A stretch of DNA of 64,000 nucleotides from Trichomonas vaginalis G3 (GCF_026262505.1 NC_067207.1:19932082-19996081), one strand, 5' to 3'; numbered from the stretch's first letter, positions 1 through 8,255 are shown. The notes: a model not told the origin generated them from the sequence alone. Program-made: numbers and translations.

Positions 1-434
1 AGTGGTGCTATAAGAGTTCATGACATTGAAACACTTATGTCAAAAGTTTTATATCTTAACTATACAAATGTTTTCAAAAGAACATAGAAAAATATATTGA
101 GGGTATAGAGTTTGTGAGATGTCATTGGACAGAGTTGTATGAAAAATATAAAGACAAGGAAAATGTTTTCTTTATAGTGGACCCGCCGTTCTATAACACA
201 TGGGATTTTCAATACCAAGTAGACTGGACTTTGAGAGACTCTTTAGAAACTTTAGACGTTTTACATAACCATCCATGCTTTTACTTTACATCCGATAAAA
301 GTGGTTTGGAAAGTGTCATGAGATGGTTAGAGGACATACATGACTATGAGTTTAGATATGATAGGATAGAATATGAGAGAGGTCCTATAAACCGGAGAAA
401 GTGTCATAACAAAGAAATTTTTATTGGTAAGTAA
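1..434 (+). pseudogene. D12-class DNA adenine methyltransferase-like fragment
   Basis: The reading contains FFIVDPPFYNT, which matches the DPP[YF] catalytic motif of D12/Dam-type N6-adenine DNA methyltransferases. It is followed by a short C-terminal part ending NRRKCHNKEIFIGK, like the family's terminal strand. Only the C-terminal portion lies in the window and the locus looks broken (about one break). Methyltransferases of this class are common accessory genes in large DNA viruses and some Polinton-like elements. Assignment rests on the single motif and its context. Confidence 0.5.
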
Positions 435-566
435 ATGTGGTTTGAAATAGGACTACTTGTTTTAGGTTTTTTCCATTGTGTCATTTACTTATTTGACGTG
501 GCAGAAAGATATAGAGAATATGAAGATGAACCAATGCCTGCAAATGTTCAGTATATGTACTCGTAA
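435..566 (+). CDS. Small single-span membrane protein, 43 residues
   Basis: The ATG follows the preceding stop codon directly. The protein starts MWFEIGLLVLGFFHCVIYLF, a hydrophobic segment of about 18 residues that fits one transmembrane helix, followed by an acidic cytoplasmic-type tail ending VQYMYS. The coding run of 44 codons is uninterrupted. Small membrane proteins next to virion genes are usual in Maverick-like elements, but the family is not recognised. It could be a chance open frame; hydrophobicity and tight packing favour a real gene. Confidence 0.4.
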   Translation: MWFEIGLLVLGFFHCVIYLFDVAERYREYEDEPMPANVQYMYS

Positions 567-590
567 GAGATATTTTTTATCTAATATTAA

Positions 591-965
591 ATGGACGCAC
601 AGAACTTAGCGAATGCACAGCAACCTGGACAACCAAACCCAGAGAATATTCCAAATGAAGTTAGAATACAAACTGCAATGGCAAACTATGGTCAAGTGCC
701 AACAGATGTACAAATGCAAACTGCCATGTCAAATGACGCTGCGTTAGGTTTGCCACCATGGTATGCAAATATGAGATGGAAAGAGTTTTATACAAACCCT
801 GAAGTGGGATATAAACAACTCTATGCAGATGACGCGAACACAGGAGTTGACCCAGAGTATGTTTTCTACCAGAGGAGAAATAGAATGTATGAGCTCCAGT
901 TAAAGAATGCAATGGAACTCAACAGGAAACGTAAGAGACTAGGGCGATTAGATTTTTACATATAG
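591..965 (+). CDS. Hypothetical protein, 124 residues, Q/N/P-rich N-terminus
   Basis: Not recognised. The first 50 residues are rich in Gln, Asn and Pro and contain two similar segments (IQTAMANYGQVP and MQTAMSNDAALG), an apparent internal duplication. The C-terminal half is charged and helical-looking, with an NRKRKRLGR basic patch that could bind nucleic acid or be a nuclear signal. The start is chosen because the ATG lies about 15 nt after TTTTTTATCT, the motif seen before other structural genes here. It is four bases from the next gene, so a co-regulated virion-type block is likely. Confidence 0.55.
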   Translation: MDAQNLANAQQPGQPNPENIPNEVRIQTAMANYGQVPTDVQMQTAMSNDAALGLPPWYANMRWKEFYTNPEVGYKQLYADDANTGVDPEYVFYQRRNRMYELQLKNAMELNRKRKRLGRLDFYI

Positions 966-969
966 TAAA

Positions 970-1212
970 ATGGGTTTCTTCAGTAAGATAGGAAACTTCT
1001 TTCGAAATGTTGGAAGAGGTATATGGAATGGAATAAAAACCGTAGGAAGAGGAATTTGGAACGGTGTCAAAAATATTGGTAAAAGAGTAGGTCAGTTTGT
1101 TGGTATTATACCTAAAGACCCTGAACCAGAAGAACAAGCTCCTGTTATACAACAGCCTGAACCTGCACCACAGTCTAGTTGGCAACCAAATCCAACACCT
1201 CAACCGTATTAA
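970..1212 (+). CDS. Small amphipathic basic protein, pVI-like candidate
   Basis: 80 residues. It begins MGFFSKIG, with Gly2 available for possible N-myristoylation, and continues with two near-identical 11-residue amphipathic blocks (GRGIWNGIKTV, GRGIWNGVKNI) and a basic stretch. The C-terminal half is Pro/Gln/Glu-rich. Short cationic amphipathic N-terminal helices in virion proteins, such as adenovirus pVI, disrupt membranes during entry. The resemblance here is of type, not of sequence, so the role is an inference. The product at 4380-4781 has the same design. Confidence 0.5.
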   Translation: MGFFSKIGNFFRNVGRGIWNGIKTVGRGIWNGVKNIGKRVGQFVGIIPKDPEPEEQAPVIQQPEPAPQSSWQPNPTPQPY

Positions 1213-1214
1213 AA

Positions 1215-2061
1215 TTATATTTTTACCGTTCGATAGTAGTTGTATATGAGACTAAGTTCTAAGTAAAACGCATGGTATAATGGAACTATTCTCTTTCTTC
1301 CATCTGTTGTAAACCATACTTGAAAGTCTGAAATACTTCCACTTGGTGGTTCATATAGCTTTGTAGGTTTTTCGTAAAAGTCATTTGCCAAGCATAAAAA
1401 AGAGTTTTGTGCACCAGAAAATGAAGCATGAACTATAATAGCATCTGAGTCGAAAACATTTTCATATGTTCCATTAGGGTTTTCGACTTCATAAAAGTTC
1501 GGGTGTACTGGATATTCTGCAGGCTGATTTAACATCCTCAAAAATCTATACCATGCCAAGTTGTTATATTTTGTAGAAATATAAACGTCTTCTCCAAGGT
1601 CTTCTATTCTATTGATTTTAACAGTTGCATTTTTCCTGTCATAAAATATCGAGATGGTACTCTCCTTCGTCAATGTTGTACTGTTTTGCATATTCGAGAT
1701 AGATATCGTTTATTTTTTCTTGAAAAGCTTGAAGAGTTGTTTCTAAATTTACAAGCAAATTCACTTGTAAAAGTTTTCCCTGTTCAAATTTCTCATACGT
1801 ACGTTTTTCTTTGTTATAGTATCGAACTTCAAAAGCGACCGTAAATGGGAAACCATGTATGGCTTCTGAAATGAACTTCATTCTACGAAAGCCAATAGCT
1901 TTTGTGACAGATGGGTCTCTTAACCATCTTAGTGGGTAGTCAAAACGATAGCCTTCATGCTTTACGGTCTCTGTCTCAAACTTTTGACCGACATTAGTAA
2001 AAAGTTCATCTAATGGTTTAGTTGTAGCAACTCTTGAATTTTCTTTTTCTATTGAAAGCAT
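1215..2061 (-). pseudogene. Virion-type protein, paralog of 6352-7209 product
   Basis: The readings match the product encoded at 6352-7209 along its length: the start (VATTKPLDELFTNVGQKF against VADTKPLDYIFTNAGR), the FDYPLRWL segment with AIGFRRM, and the tail with EPPSGSISDFQVWFTTDGR. It is therefore a second gene of the same family in the opposite orientation within element A. The locus looks broken (about one break). The family also matches a protein of elements B and C (52971-53828) in segment order, and is taken as a minor-capsid or vertex-type structural family. Confidence 0.6.
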
Positions 2062-2079
2062 ATTTTATCTATAATAAAA

Positions 2080-3406
2080 ATGTCGAAAGAAACAGCGTCT
2101 ATGAGAGAAATACAACACAACCGACAACTCATTTTGCAAGCTCTAAATAAGAACACAACAAACTTTTCAAACTATTCTAAGATATCTGAGTCATTGAAAG
2201 AAGGAAACTTAAAACTGACATTAAACCCAATGACAGACGAGTTTCTGTTTCAAGACAGTAAGAACCATACTGTCTGTATAAATCCAACAAAAGGAACTTT
2301 AAACGAGAAGCCTATAAAAGAACTTCTTTTGAAAGCAGATGTTGACAACAAAGCTGACAAAGAGTATGTCATTGAAAAAGTTCAAGAAGAACATGACAGA
2401 GCAGATGCAACATATGCAACAAAGCAGATGTTGAAAAGAAGCTGACAAAGAGTATGTAGATGCAACAAAAGACTATATTTTCGCATGGACAGATAGAGCA
2501 TACCCACAAAAACATCATACACATAACATCTATGACGTAGATGAACTTCAAGAAAAGTTAGATGACAAAGCGGATAAAACATATGTTGACAATAAAATGT
2601 CAAGTGAAGTGACAAGAGCTGACAAAGAATATTCTAAAAAGACTCATACACATACCATTGCAAATATTACAAACTTACAAGAAACCTTAAACAGGAAAAG
2701 TGACGTTGGACATACACACGATTTCTTCGCAACTGTTGGTATAGAAAATATTGCAGGAACGGTTGAAGAACCTGATGGAACTGGTGGGGATGTATTAGAT
2801 TGGAAACCTCCTAACTTTCCACAAGGTTTAACATCGGAAGAAGACATAACAACGATGAGATACATTAGATGTAGAAATGTTTATGTCATGGAGGATGAAA
2901 ATAAAGTTAAATTCACTGCTCAAGATTTATATGACAAGAAAGCAGACAAAACAGAGCTTCAAACATTAAAGACAGAAATACTTCAAACATTATATCCTAT
3001 AGGCTCTATTTATACGTCAATGAACTCTACCAGACCAGAAGTAGTACTTGGTTTTGGAACTTGGACTCAAATACTCGAAAGGTTTTTGTATTGTGCAAAC
3101 TCTTCAAAGGAAACAGGTGGAAGCAAAAGGATATCTGTCGACAACCTTCCACCGCACACTCATACAGGAACTACAAACTTTTCTGGTGACCATAGCCACT
3201 CATTAAGAGACCACCCATTATACAACTCAGAGTATGAAGCTGGCTATGACGTTTTATCTCCAGATTATAACCATTCAGCAAAAAAGACTTTTCGACAAAC
3301 TGAACCAGGAGGAAACCAACATACTTTTACAACAACATCTACAGGACGAGGTAAAAAATACATGCCACGTTACATGACAGTTTGTGCATGGTATAGAATT
3401 GCTTAG
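2080..3406 (+). pseudogene. Fibre protein with phage tail-collar-like tip
   Basis: Long N-terminal stalk with repeated short heptad-like segments of the type KADKxYVxxK and NKADK, as in trimeric fibre shafts. It is followed by a C-terminal tip with YPIGSIYTSMNS, GFGTWTQI, FLYCAN, GGSK and several His pairs (PPHTHTG, GDHSHS). This matches the collar/short-tail-fibre tip architecture of phages and is close to the tips at 24870-25379 and 63145-64000. The role would be receptor binding from the capsid vertex. The locus looks broken (about one break). Confidence 0.65.
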
Positions 3407-4362
3407 TCGTCATTTTCAACTTCTTTAGCATATTCGTCAGGAGTTGTCTTATATTTGTTAGGAACTGTCTTTGAAAGTATACCACCTTGAACTTTGACAA
3501 GTTTGAAACGAGGTCTGACAATAGTCGTTTTATCTTCTGCTTGCAGTCTGTACATTTTGCCATGTTTGCCTAAAACTTCATAATATTCTCTTGTATACTT
3601 TCTTCTATTTTTACGAACACGAATGCGAGTACCTGTCGAGTTCCCATTGTTGTCATAGTCAATAGTATTTTCATATGGGTCGCGTTTAGGTATTTCTATT
3701 TTTACTTTGTCACCTTTCTTAAGTTTGAAGCCTGGCATTCTTTCTTGTTTGTCTCTTTTGACTAAACTATTAAATATATAGTCTTTCTCTAAGTCAGGGT
3801 TGTTTTTCATTTCTTCGGGAGAGTGGTTTCCCAAACCTTTTTGTTTACGGCTATTGTAAATATTTAAAACTTGTCTCATCTTTGCCTGGGAGAAGTGTCT
3901 GTACTTGTCGTCATATGACATTTCATCTACCTCACCACCTTGTGGTTGATTTAAGTCTCTTAAGATTTTTATACAACTGTCAATGACACCAAGAGCAGAA
4001 TGGTTTTGGTCGACAATGAAATATTGGTTTACATTTTTTGAACGCAGATAGTTTTTAATATCGTCTGATTTGAAAGAACTTTCACAGTCAGATGTCAGTT
4101 TTGTTGGATGGTATTTGTCAACGAATATTGTCAAAGCAGTTTTCACATCTAAAATATTTTTGGACCATAATGGTATGGCTTCACAGTATCTTGTGTTTTG
4201 ACCGACAAATATTAGCCAGTATGGAGGTCCATCTTCTCTATACCTCGGAATGTTTTCCAAGATATCCATAAACCAAGCATTTGGTGTTGAACTAAAGATT
4301 TTTACCATGAGTGCTTTCTTTGTCGCTTTAGAAACATAGGGGTCCTTGTTTGGATTCGTCAT
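3403..4362 (-). CDS. Retroviral-type (rve) integrase of element A
   Basis: 319 residues, uninterrupted. The core begins WFMDILENIPRY and goes through YWLIFVGQNTRYCEAIPL to LTSDCESSFKSDDIKNYL, the usual rve strand order with the first two catalytic aspartates. It continues through a helix ending CIKILRDLN, which is shared with the integrases of B and C. The C-terminus has a small beta domain (KLKKGDKVKIEIP) and a basic linker. It overlaps the fibre gene tail to tail by four bases and is divergent from 4380-4781 across 17 bp. It is only distantly similar to the integrase at 25448-26494. Confidence 0.8.
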   Translation of the reverse strand: MTNPNKDPYVSKATKKALMVKIFSSTPNAWFMDILENIPRYREDGPPYWLIFVGQNTRYCEAIPLWSKNILDVKTALTIFVDKYHPTKLTSDCESSFKSDDIKNYLRSKNVNQYFIVDQNHSALGVIDSCIKILRDLNQPQGGEVDEMSYDDKYRHFSQAKMRQVLNIYNSRKQKGLGNHSPEEMKNNPDLEKDYIFNSLVKRDKQERMPGFKLKKGDKVKIEIPKRDPYENTIDYDNNGNSTGTRIRVRKNRRKYTREYYEVLGKHGKMYRLQAEDKTTIVRPRFKLVKVQGGILSKTVPNKYKTTPDEYAKEVENDD

Positions 4363-4379
4363 TTTTTATCCTATAAGAA
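4363..4379. promoter_or_regulatory. 17-bp divergent start region
   Basis: Only 17 bases separate the ATG of the integrase (minus) from that of the 133-residue protein (plus). The stretch reads TTTTTTATCCTATAAGAA on the plus side, matching the T-rich plus TATC start-proximal motif of other structural genes. Both messages must start within or very near this stretch, or within the opposing gene. Confidence 0.45.
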
Positions 4380-4781
4380 ATGGGTTTATTTGGCGCATTA
4401 GCAGGAGTTGCATCCAGATTTTTGCCCGCAGTGGGAACAATAGCCAGAGGTGTATTTGGAGTTGGAAGGAAGATTTTGAGTACATTAGGTATACTGAAAG
4501 AGAAAGCACAGCCTATTATACAAACTGTACAGAAAGGTTGGGATGTAGCACGAGATGCAGCAAATCTTATTCCAAATCCTGAAACAAGAGGAAAAGTTCA
4601 AGGATGGATGGACAATGTAGGAAGAGAAGCAGGAAACTACTATAACAAAGCAAATGACTACTATAACCAAGCAGGACACTATATGGACCAAGGTGAAAGA
4701 TTCTTTAACAGAGGATATAACCATGCACAACAATGGGTAAACAATAACCAACCTCAACCGCCTCAAACGTGGGGAATGTAA
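4380..4781 (+). CDS. Glycine-rich amphipathic virion-type protein, 133 residues
   Basis: Begins MGLFGALAGVASRFLPAVG, a Gly2-starting, hydrophobic-amphipathic helix like those of membrane-active capsid proteins. It is followed by GRKILSTLGILKEKAQPIIQ and then a helical, Tyr/Asn-rich C-terminal half (YYNKANDYYNQAGHYMDQGE). It has the same overall design as the 970-1212 product. The family is not recognised. The inferred role is an internal capsid or membrane-lytic cement protein. The gene starts 17 bp from the integrase start. Confidence 0.5.
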   Translation: MGLFGALAGVASRFLPAVGTIARGVFGVGRKILSTLGILKEKAQPIIQTVQKGWDVARDAANLIPNPETRGKVQGWMDNVGREAGNYYNKANDYYNQAGHYMDQGERFFNRGYNHAQQWVNNNQPQPPQTWGM

Positions 4782-4800
4782 AGTTTTTTACTGAGATGAA
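4782..4800 (+). promoter_or_regulatory. Repeated start-proximal leader (first copy)
   Basis: TTTTTTACTGAGATGAA lies just before the ATG at 4801 and recurs exactly just before the ATG at 4975. It fits the general T-rich start-proximal motif of structural genes in these elements. Confidence 0.4.
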
Positions 4801-4968
4801 ATGAACAATACAGCATTGAGACAAATGGGTTCAAGATGGATTTGTCGGCTTCCAGCAGTTACACAACCACGTGTTTGTCAAGTTCTTCCTATACCTCAGG
4901 AAGTTTTAGACCGACTTAAAAAACCTAAACAACCAGTTGAAAACAAACAAACTAAAATTTTTTACTGA
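4801..4968 (+). CDS. Small hypothetical protein, 55 residues
   Basis: Uninterrupted from ATG to TGA. It encodes a basic peptide starting MNNTALRQMGSRWICRLPAV and ending NKQTKIFY. Its ATG is preceded by TTTTTTACTGAGATGAA, and the identical string precedes the next gene (ATG at 4975), which overlaps the end of this frame's context. The shared leader argues that both are expressed. No family recognised; three Cys/Pro-rich short motifs are the only visible features. Confidence 0.4.
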   Translation: MNNTALRQMGSRWICRLPAVTQPRVCQVLPIPQEVLDRLKKPKQPVENKQTKIFY

Positions 4969-4974
4969 GATGAA

Positions 4975-5541
4975 ATGACCGAAGAAGTTGAAACGGTAGA
5001 TTTGACACCACAAACAAAAAGTTCAGAACCATTGTCAAAACCTGTCAAAGAACTTACAGATGAAGAGAAAAATTCAATAATAGAAAGTGCCAGGTCTGGA
5101 AATACAAACCCTAACTATAAAGTCACTTTTCATAGAAATGGAACGGCTAGTATCTCAAAAAAGAAACAGACTCTCACAAATAAAATATTGAAGTCTGAAG
5201 GAGCTTTCGAGACAACAGATGGAAAAGTTTACTTCACCGACCAACAGTTCATTATAGAACATCTCATTGACTTAGAGTCGAAATATTCTAAACTTTACAA
5301 CAAACACAAAAAGTTGAAAGGAAAACAAAAACAAATGGCATATGATATTTATGAAGATGTTAACGACACAACCATACCTGCAAGTGAGGTAAAGTCAGAG
5401 GAACCAAAAAGTGACGAAAAACCAATAGAAGAAGGTGAGCCAAAAACTGAAGATAAACCAAAACCAAAGGTTAGTCAACCTTCATTAGCTGGTATGGGTT
5501 GGCGTCAAAGGCTTCTGGTAGCTGGTGGTTACGTAAAGTAA
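4975..5541 (+). CDS. Hypothetical protein related to 52200-52634 product, 188 residues
   Basis: Residues 30-65 (SIIESARSGNTNPNYKVTF, then HRNGTASISKKK) resemble the start of the protein of elements B and C at 52200-52634 (SIILNDARGIQHPFYYVSQ, then KDGKIYVRKRK). A shared small domain is therefore likely. The middle is helical, and residues 120-165 are an acidic Pro/Lys/Glu linker. The C-terminus is PSLAGMGWRQRLLVAGGYVK. No enzymatic motif is visible. Conservation between element classes and its position among virion-type genes suggest a structural or assembly role. Confidence 0.5.
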   Translation: MTEEVETVDLTPQTKSSEPLSKPVKELTDEEKNSIIESARSGNTNPNYKVTFHRNGTASISKKKQTLTNKILKSEGAFETTDGKVYFTDQQFIIEHLIDLESKYSKLYNKHKKLKGKQKQMAYDIYEDVNDTTIPASEVKSEEPKSDEKPIEEGEPKTEDKPKPKVSQPSLAGMGWRQRLLVAGGYVK

Positions 5542-5572
5542 AGAAAAAAATATTTTTTTTATTTTTATAAAA

Positions 5573-6292
5573 ATGCCCCCGCATAGAATGGATAGAAAGT
5601 CTGCTAGAATAAAAGCAGAGTTAGAAAGATATGGTTGGAAAGTTTCGAAGAATTTTAAATATAGGAAGGGAAGACCCATAAAAGTCTATGACAAATTGTC
5701 TGGTCTTCGCTACGAAATGGATTTGGAAACAGCGCGCGCCAATTATCCAAACAGACTAGAGAGGTTAGAAGAAGAACGTCTTATGGACATGCCTTTCAAT
5801 GTTAACGAGCCGCAAGTTGAAGGACACGACGGCTTTGCCAGATTCTACTGGAAACATAACGAACAGTTGCATCCTTTGAGAAGGAAAAAAGGAAAAGGTG
5901 AAGACGCACATGCTCCCATGGAAAGAACAAGATATGCATATGAGAAGTACCGTGAAGTTAGAAGTCAAATTACATCTGGTCGAACCTTTACAGTAAACTT
6001 TGACGAAGGAAAGAACAAAGAAGGCTTCATGGGTGTACTTGCTGCCATACAAGACGGAAATAAGAAAGGACACAATCTCAGACTAACAGTAAAAGATTTG
6101 GACGGTCATATATACTACTCACATGGCAATGTCACAACAGCTGCAATGCTTCTTGACGCTTTCAAGACTACAAAGAGAGAACAAATGGTTGACTCCGACT
6201 CAGACATTTTGAATGCAATTGAAGGAATTGCAAGTGTAAAGTTTGAATGGTACCAACCTAACCCTCGAGCAGTCAGACAACATGTTTGTTAG
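5573..6292 (+). CDS. Hypothetical protein, 239 residues
   Basis: Not recognised. The N-terminal 60 residues are very basic (RMDRKSARIKAELERYGWKV, then FKYRKGRPIKVYDK). The middle contains FARFYWKHNEQLHPLRRKKG and the C-terminal part is a mixed alpha/beta segment with NLRLTVKDLDGHIYYSHGN. One Cys is the final residue. A role as a nucleic-acid-binding core protein is possible from the charge. A protease role was considered because Mavericks usually carry an adenain-like protease, but no convincing His-Asp/Glu-Cys arrangement was seen. Preceded by an A/T-rich TTTTTTATTTTTATAAAA leader. Confidence 0.5.
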   Translation: MPPHRMDRKSARIKAELERYGWKVSKNFKYRKGRPIKVYDKLSGLRYEMDLETARANYPNRLERLEEERLMDMPFNVNEPQVEGHDGFARFYWKHNEQLHPLRRKKGKGEDAHAPMERTRYAYEKYREVRSQITSGRTFTVNFDEGKNKEGFMGVLAAIQDGNKKGHNLRLTVKDLDGHIYYSHGNVTTAAMLLDAFKTTKREQMVDSDSDILNAIEGIASVKFEWYQPNPRAVRQHVC

Positions 6293-6351
6293 ATGAGAAA
6301 TATGAAGTAAAAACGTTTACTTTTAAAACCATATATTTTTACATATATTAA

Positions 6352-7209
6352 ATGTTTCAGGTTGAAAAACAAAGAACAAAAGTAGCAGATACAAAACCAT
6401 TAGACTATATCTTTACAAACGCCGGTAGGACTATATCAGATGAAGAAATTTCATCCGGTGCTTACAAGTTTGACTATCCAATTCGTTGGCTTCAAAGTCC
6501 TTCAGATGCAAAGGCAATAGGATTTAGAAGAGTTTTGTTTTCAAAAAGAACTAACGCGTTTATGTTTGCAGTATATTTTCACGGTCAGTATAGAGGTTCT
6601 GACGGTCTACTAGACAAATTTGACGAAATGAGAATCTTTACGGTTCGTTCAGACGAAAGTCTTGAGAAGACTCTAAATGACTTTCAAACTCAAATAAACA
6701 AATATTATTGGGAATTTCAAGAAAAATACGACTCTTTACTAAATGGAACATACTATCTGAAACTAGAATATGACAAGATGAACTCCACAGTTTCATTTCA
6801 AAGGATTGAAAATAACCCTCCAAGAGATACACAGTTTTTATTTTGGCAAGTAGACAAACGTTCTTGGGCACAATTTCTTCGGTTACTAAACCAGAACGAA
6901 CCATTACCACCTGACGGTCCGTTCTGGTTTATACGCCCACCAACAGATTTGACAGTTTATAGAAACGTGTTTGACCCTCAAAATGTCATGTGTCATGCAA
7001 GTTTTAGTTCAAGCAACAATAGTTTTCTTTGTATCGGTAAGGACTTTTATGACTTACCTAAATTCTACGAACCACCTAGTAACAGTTTCTCTGACTTTCA
7101 AGTCTGGTTCACAACAAACGGTGTGCAGCATATTATACCATTGTACTATGACTTTTATCTCGAATTGTCTTTCATATATAACTACGGAAAAGTGCTGAAA
7201 AAGTATTGA
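6352..7209 (+). CDS. Minor-capsid/vertex-type structural protein, 285 residues
   Basis: Uninterrupted 285-residue protein. Segment order matches the 285-residue protein of elements B and C at 52971-53828: FDYPIRWL plus AIGFRRVLF near residue 45, IFTVRSDESLEKTLNDFQ near 105, VFDPQNVMCHASFS near 210, and a C-terminal DFQVWFTTNGVQHIIPLYYD, where the B/C protein has EFWIDMFSTHDHNCPVFLPP. Predominantly beta-looking. It is a family shared by both element classes, so a conserved virion component is likely. Whether it is the penton or a spike is not settled, because element A also encodes a separate penton-like protein. A paralog lies at 1215-2061. Confidence 0.55.
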   Translation: MFQVEKQRTKVADTKPLDYIFTNAGRTISDEEISSGAYKFDYPIRWLQSPSDAKAIGFRRVLFSKRTNAFMFAVYFHGQYRGSDGLLDKFDEMRIFTVRSDESLEKTLNDFQTQINKYYWEFQEKYDSLLNGTYYLKLEYDKMNSTVSFQRIENNPPRDTQFLFWQVDKRSWAQFLRLLNQNEPLPPDGPFWFIRPPTDLTVYRNVFDPQNVMCHASFSSSNNSFLCIGKDFYDLPKFYEPPSNSFSDFQVWFTTNGVQHIIPLYYDFYLELSFIYNYGKVLKKY

Positions 7210-7210
7210 A

Positions 7211-7272
7211 AAATATATTTTAGGGTAGAAGGGTATATCTACCCCGTTTTCTACCCTCTTTTCTACCCTCAT
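7211..7272 (+). repeat. Hairpin block, GGGTA type
   Basis: A TATATTTT leader is followed by the core near-palindrome GGGTATATCTACCC (7231-7244) and then two more CTACCC units that can pair with the upstream GGGTAG. It lies directly after the stop of the preceding gene and before the KilA-N gene. First of sixteen such blocks in the window. Confidence 0.7.
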
Positions 7273-7411
7273 GAATTTTCATGAATTTCCTTAAGATAGA
7301 AAAAAAGTGAGTTAAAATGAGATTTTTATCGTTGTGGTCCGACGGTTAAGCCACAAACGAATGTCCGACGGTTAAGCCAAAAATATTTTTTATTTTTATT
7401 GTAAGAACAGT
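7273..7411 (+). promoter_or_regulatory. Accessory-gene leader before the KilA-N gene
   Basis: Holds CATGAATTTTCATG, then CCTTAAGATAGAAAAA, two direct copies of TCCGACGGTTAAGCC (7338 and 7362 region), and a final TTTTTATTTTTATTGTAAGAACAGT immediately before the ATG (written here as a short consensus TATTGTAAGAACAG). The same order of signals precedes other accessory genes in A, B and C. Confidence 0.5.
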
Positions 7412-8074
7412 ATGACAGTCGAAGCAAAAACGTTCACGAACAAATCTAATGGCGAAACATTCACAAAAGGCACTTACAACGGTATTGAAGTCTTACGTAG
7501 AGACATGGATGGTTATATAAATGCAACAAAGATGTGTCAGCAGTTTAGGAAAGACTTTAGAAGGTTGTTGGAAAATAAGTCCTGGGAAGAGTATTATAAG
7601 GCATTTTGTGAAGAATATACCAACCGTCGGAATTCCGACGGTTGCTTTTTATACAAAATTCATGCAGGAATTCCTGATGAAATCAAACAGGTTAGAGGAA
7701 CGTATGTAGACCCAAGACTTGTAAACTATATTGCAATGTGGGCTTCTCCAAAATATTGCATAGCAGTTGGAAAAATTCTGGACTCCATAGACAAGAAAGT
7801 TCATGAGAAGTTAGATGAAGAAGAACTTGAAGATACAGTAGAGAATGCAAAACCTTTGTTCGAAGAAGAAGTTAGAAAAAATGTGCTTAAACAAATAGAA
7901 CATGAACGTGAGATATGTTCTGGTTATAGAGATTCTCCATACGAACTAGACCAATGGGAACAAGAAGATTTAAAGAGAGAATTTAGAGAATATGAACTCG
8001 CTAAGATAGCATTAGAAGCTGCAGAAAAGAAGTTAAAAGTTTGGGGTCGTTTTGTACAAAAATATTGTGAGTAA
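7412..8074 (+). CDS. KilA-N domain protein, variant 1
   Basis: 220 residues. The start (FTNKSNGETFTKGTYNGIEV, then DGYINATKM) is a classical KilA-N N-terminus. The end of the domain is VDPRLVNYIAMWASPKYCIAV, followed by a charged coiled-coil tail (LDEEELEDTVENAKPLF onward). KilA-N proteins are DNA-binding regulators of large DNA viruses and phages. The paralog at 61194-61859 matches closely over residues 1-43 and from about 127 on, but has an unrelated middle. This gene's middle contains the perfect 24-bp palindrome at 7621-7644. Its leader has the accessory-gene motif. Confidence 0.85.
   Translation: MTVEAKTFTNKSNGETFTKGTYNGIEVLRRDMDGYINATKMCQQFRKDFRRLLENKSWEEYYKAFCEEYTNRRNSDGCFLYKIHAGIPDEIKQVRGTYVDPRLVNYIAMWASPKYCIAVGKILDSIDKKVHEKLDEEELEDTVENAKPLFEEEVRKNVLKQIEHEREICSGYRDSPYELDQWEQEDLKREFREYELAKIALEAAEKKLKVWGRFVQKYCE
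7621..7644. repeat. Perfect 24-bp palindrome inside KilA-N coding region
   Basis: CAACCGTCGGAA followed by TTCCGACGGTTG: the two 12-nt halves are exact reverse complements. It lies in frame in the variable middle of the KilA-N gene. A decayed inverted-orientation relative is at 9604-9634. Confidence 0.85.
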
Positions 8075-8096
8075 ATGAACCATTTTTTTTCGACAA

Positions 8097-8158
8097 AAAT
8101 ATATTTTAGGGTAGAAGGGTATATCTACCCCGTTTTCTACCCTCTTTTCTACCCTCAT
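8097..8158 (+). repeat. Hairpin block, GGGTA type
   Basis: Same sequence as the block at 7211-7272, placed 22 bp after the KilA-N stop. Together the two blocks bracket the KilA-N gene. Confidence 0.7.
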
Positions 8159-8182
8159 GAATTTTCATGAAATTTATACAGA

Positions 8183-8250
8183 AAATGCTTGTTTTGAGGT
8201 CGAGCCACTTTTGGCTCCACCGTATTCTTTCAACCAAAACTCATGAATTC
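8183..8250 (-). pseudogene. KilA-N variable-segment fragment, reverse orientation
   Basis: The plus strand reads AAAATGCTTGTTTTGAGG then GTCGAGCCACTTTTGGCT. This is the same as part of the KilA-N gene at 61194-61859 (61607-61675), so it is a minus-strand fragment of the middle of a KilA-N variant that element A does not carry as a full gene. It contains the GAGCCA/TGGCTC hairpin. Confidence 0.65.
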
Positions 8251-8255
8251 GGCAA

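Noticed and set aside
2960-3406. Integrated tailed bacteriophage, suggested by the tail-collar-like tip
   Set aside because: Neighbouring genes are Maverick-type (rve integrase, A32-like ATPase, jelly-roll-type capsids), and such tips occur on fibres of other viruses.
3403-4362. LTR retrotransposon, suggested by the rve integrase
   Set aside because: No reverse transcriptase, protease-gag region or long terminal repeats nearby; the context is Maverick-type.
5573-6292. Adenain-like maturation protease
   Set aside because: No convincing His-Asp/Glu-Cys order could be placed; left as hypothetical.
7211-7272. Hairpin blocks as bacterial-type rho-independent terminators
   Set aside because: They occur in both orientations relative to genes and in a eukaryote; a 3'-end role is possible, but not this mechanism.
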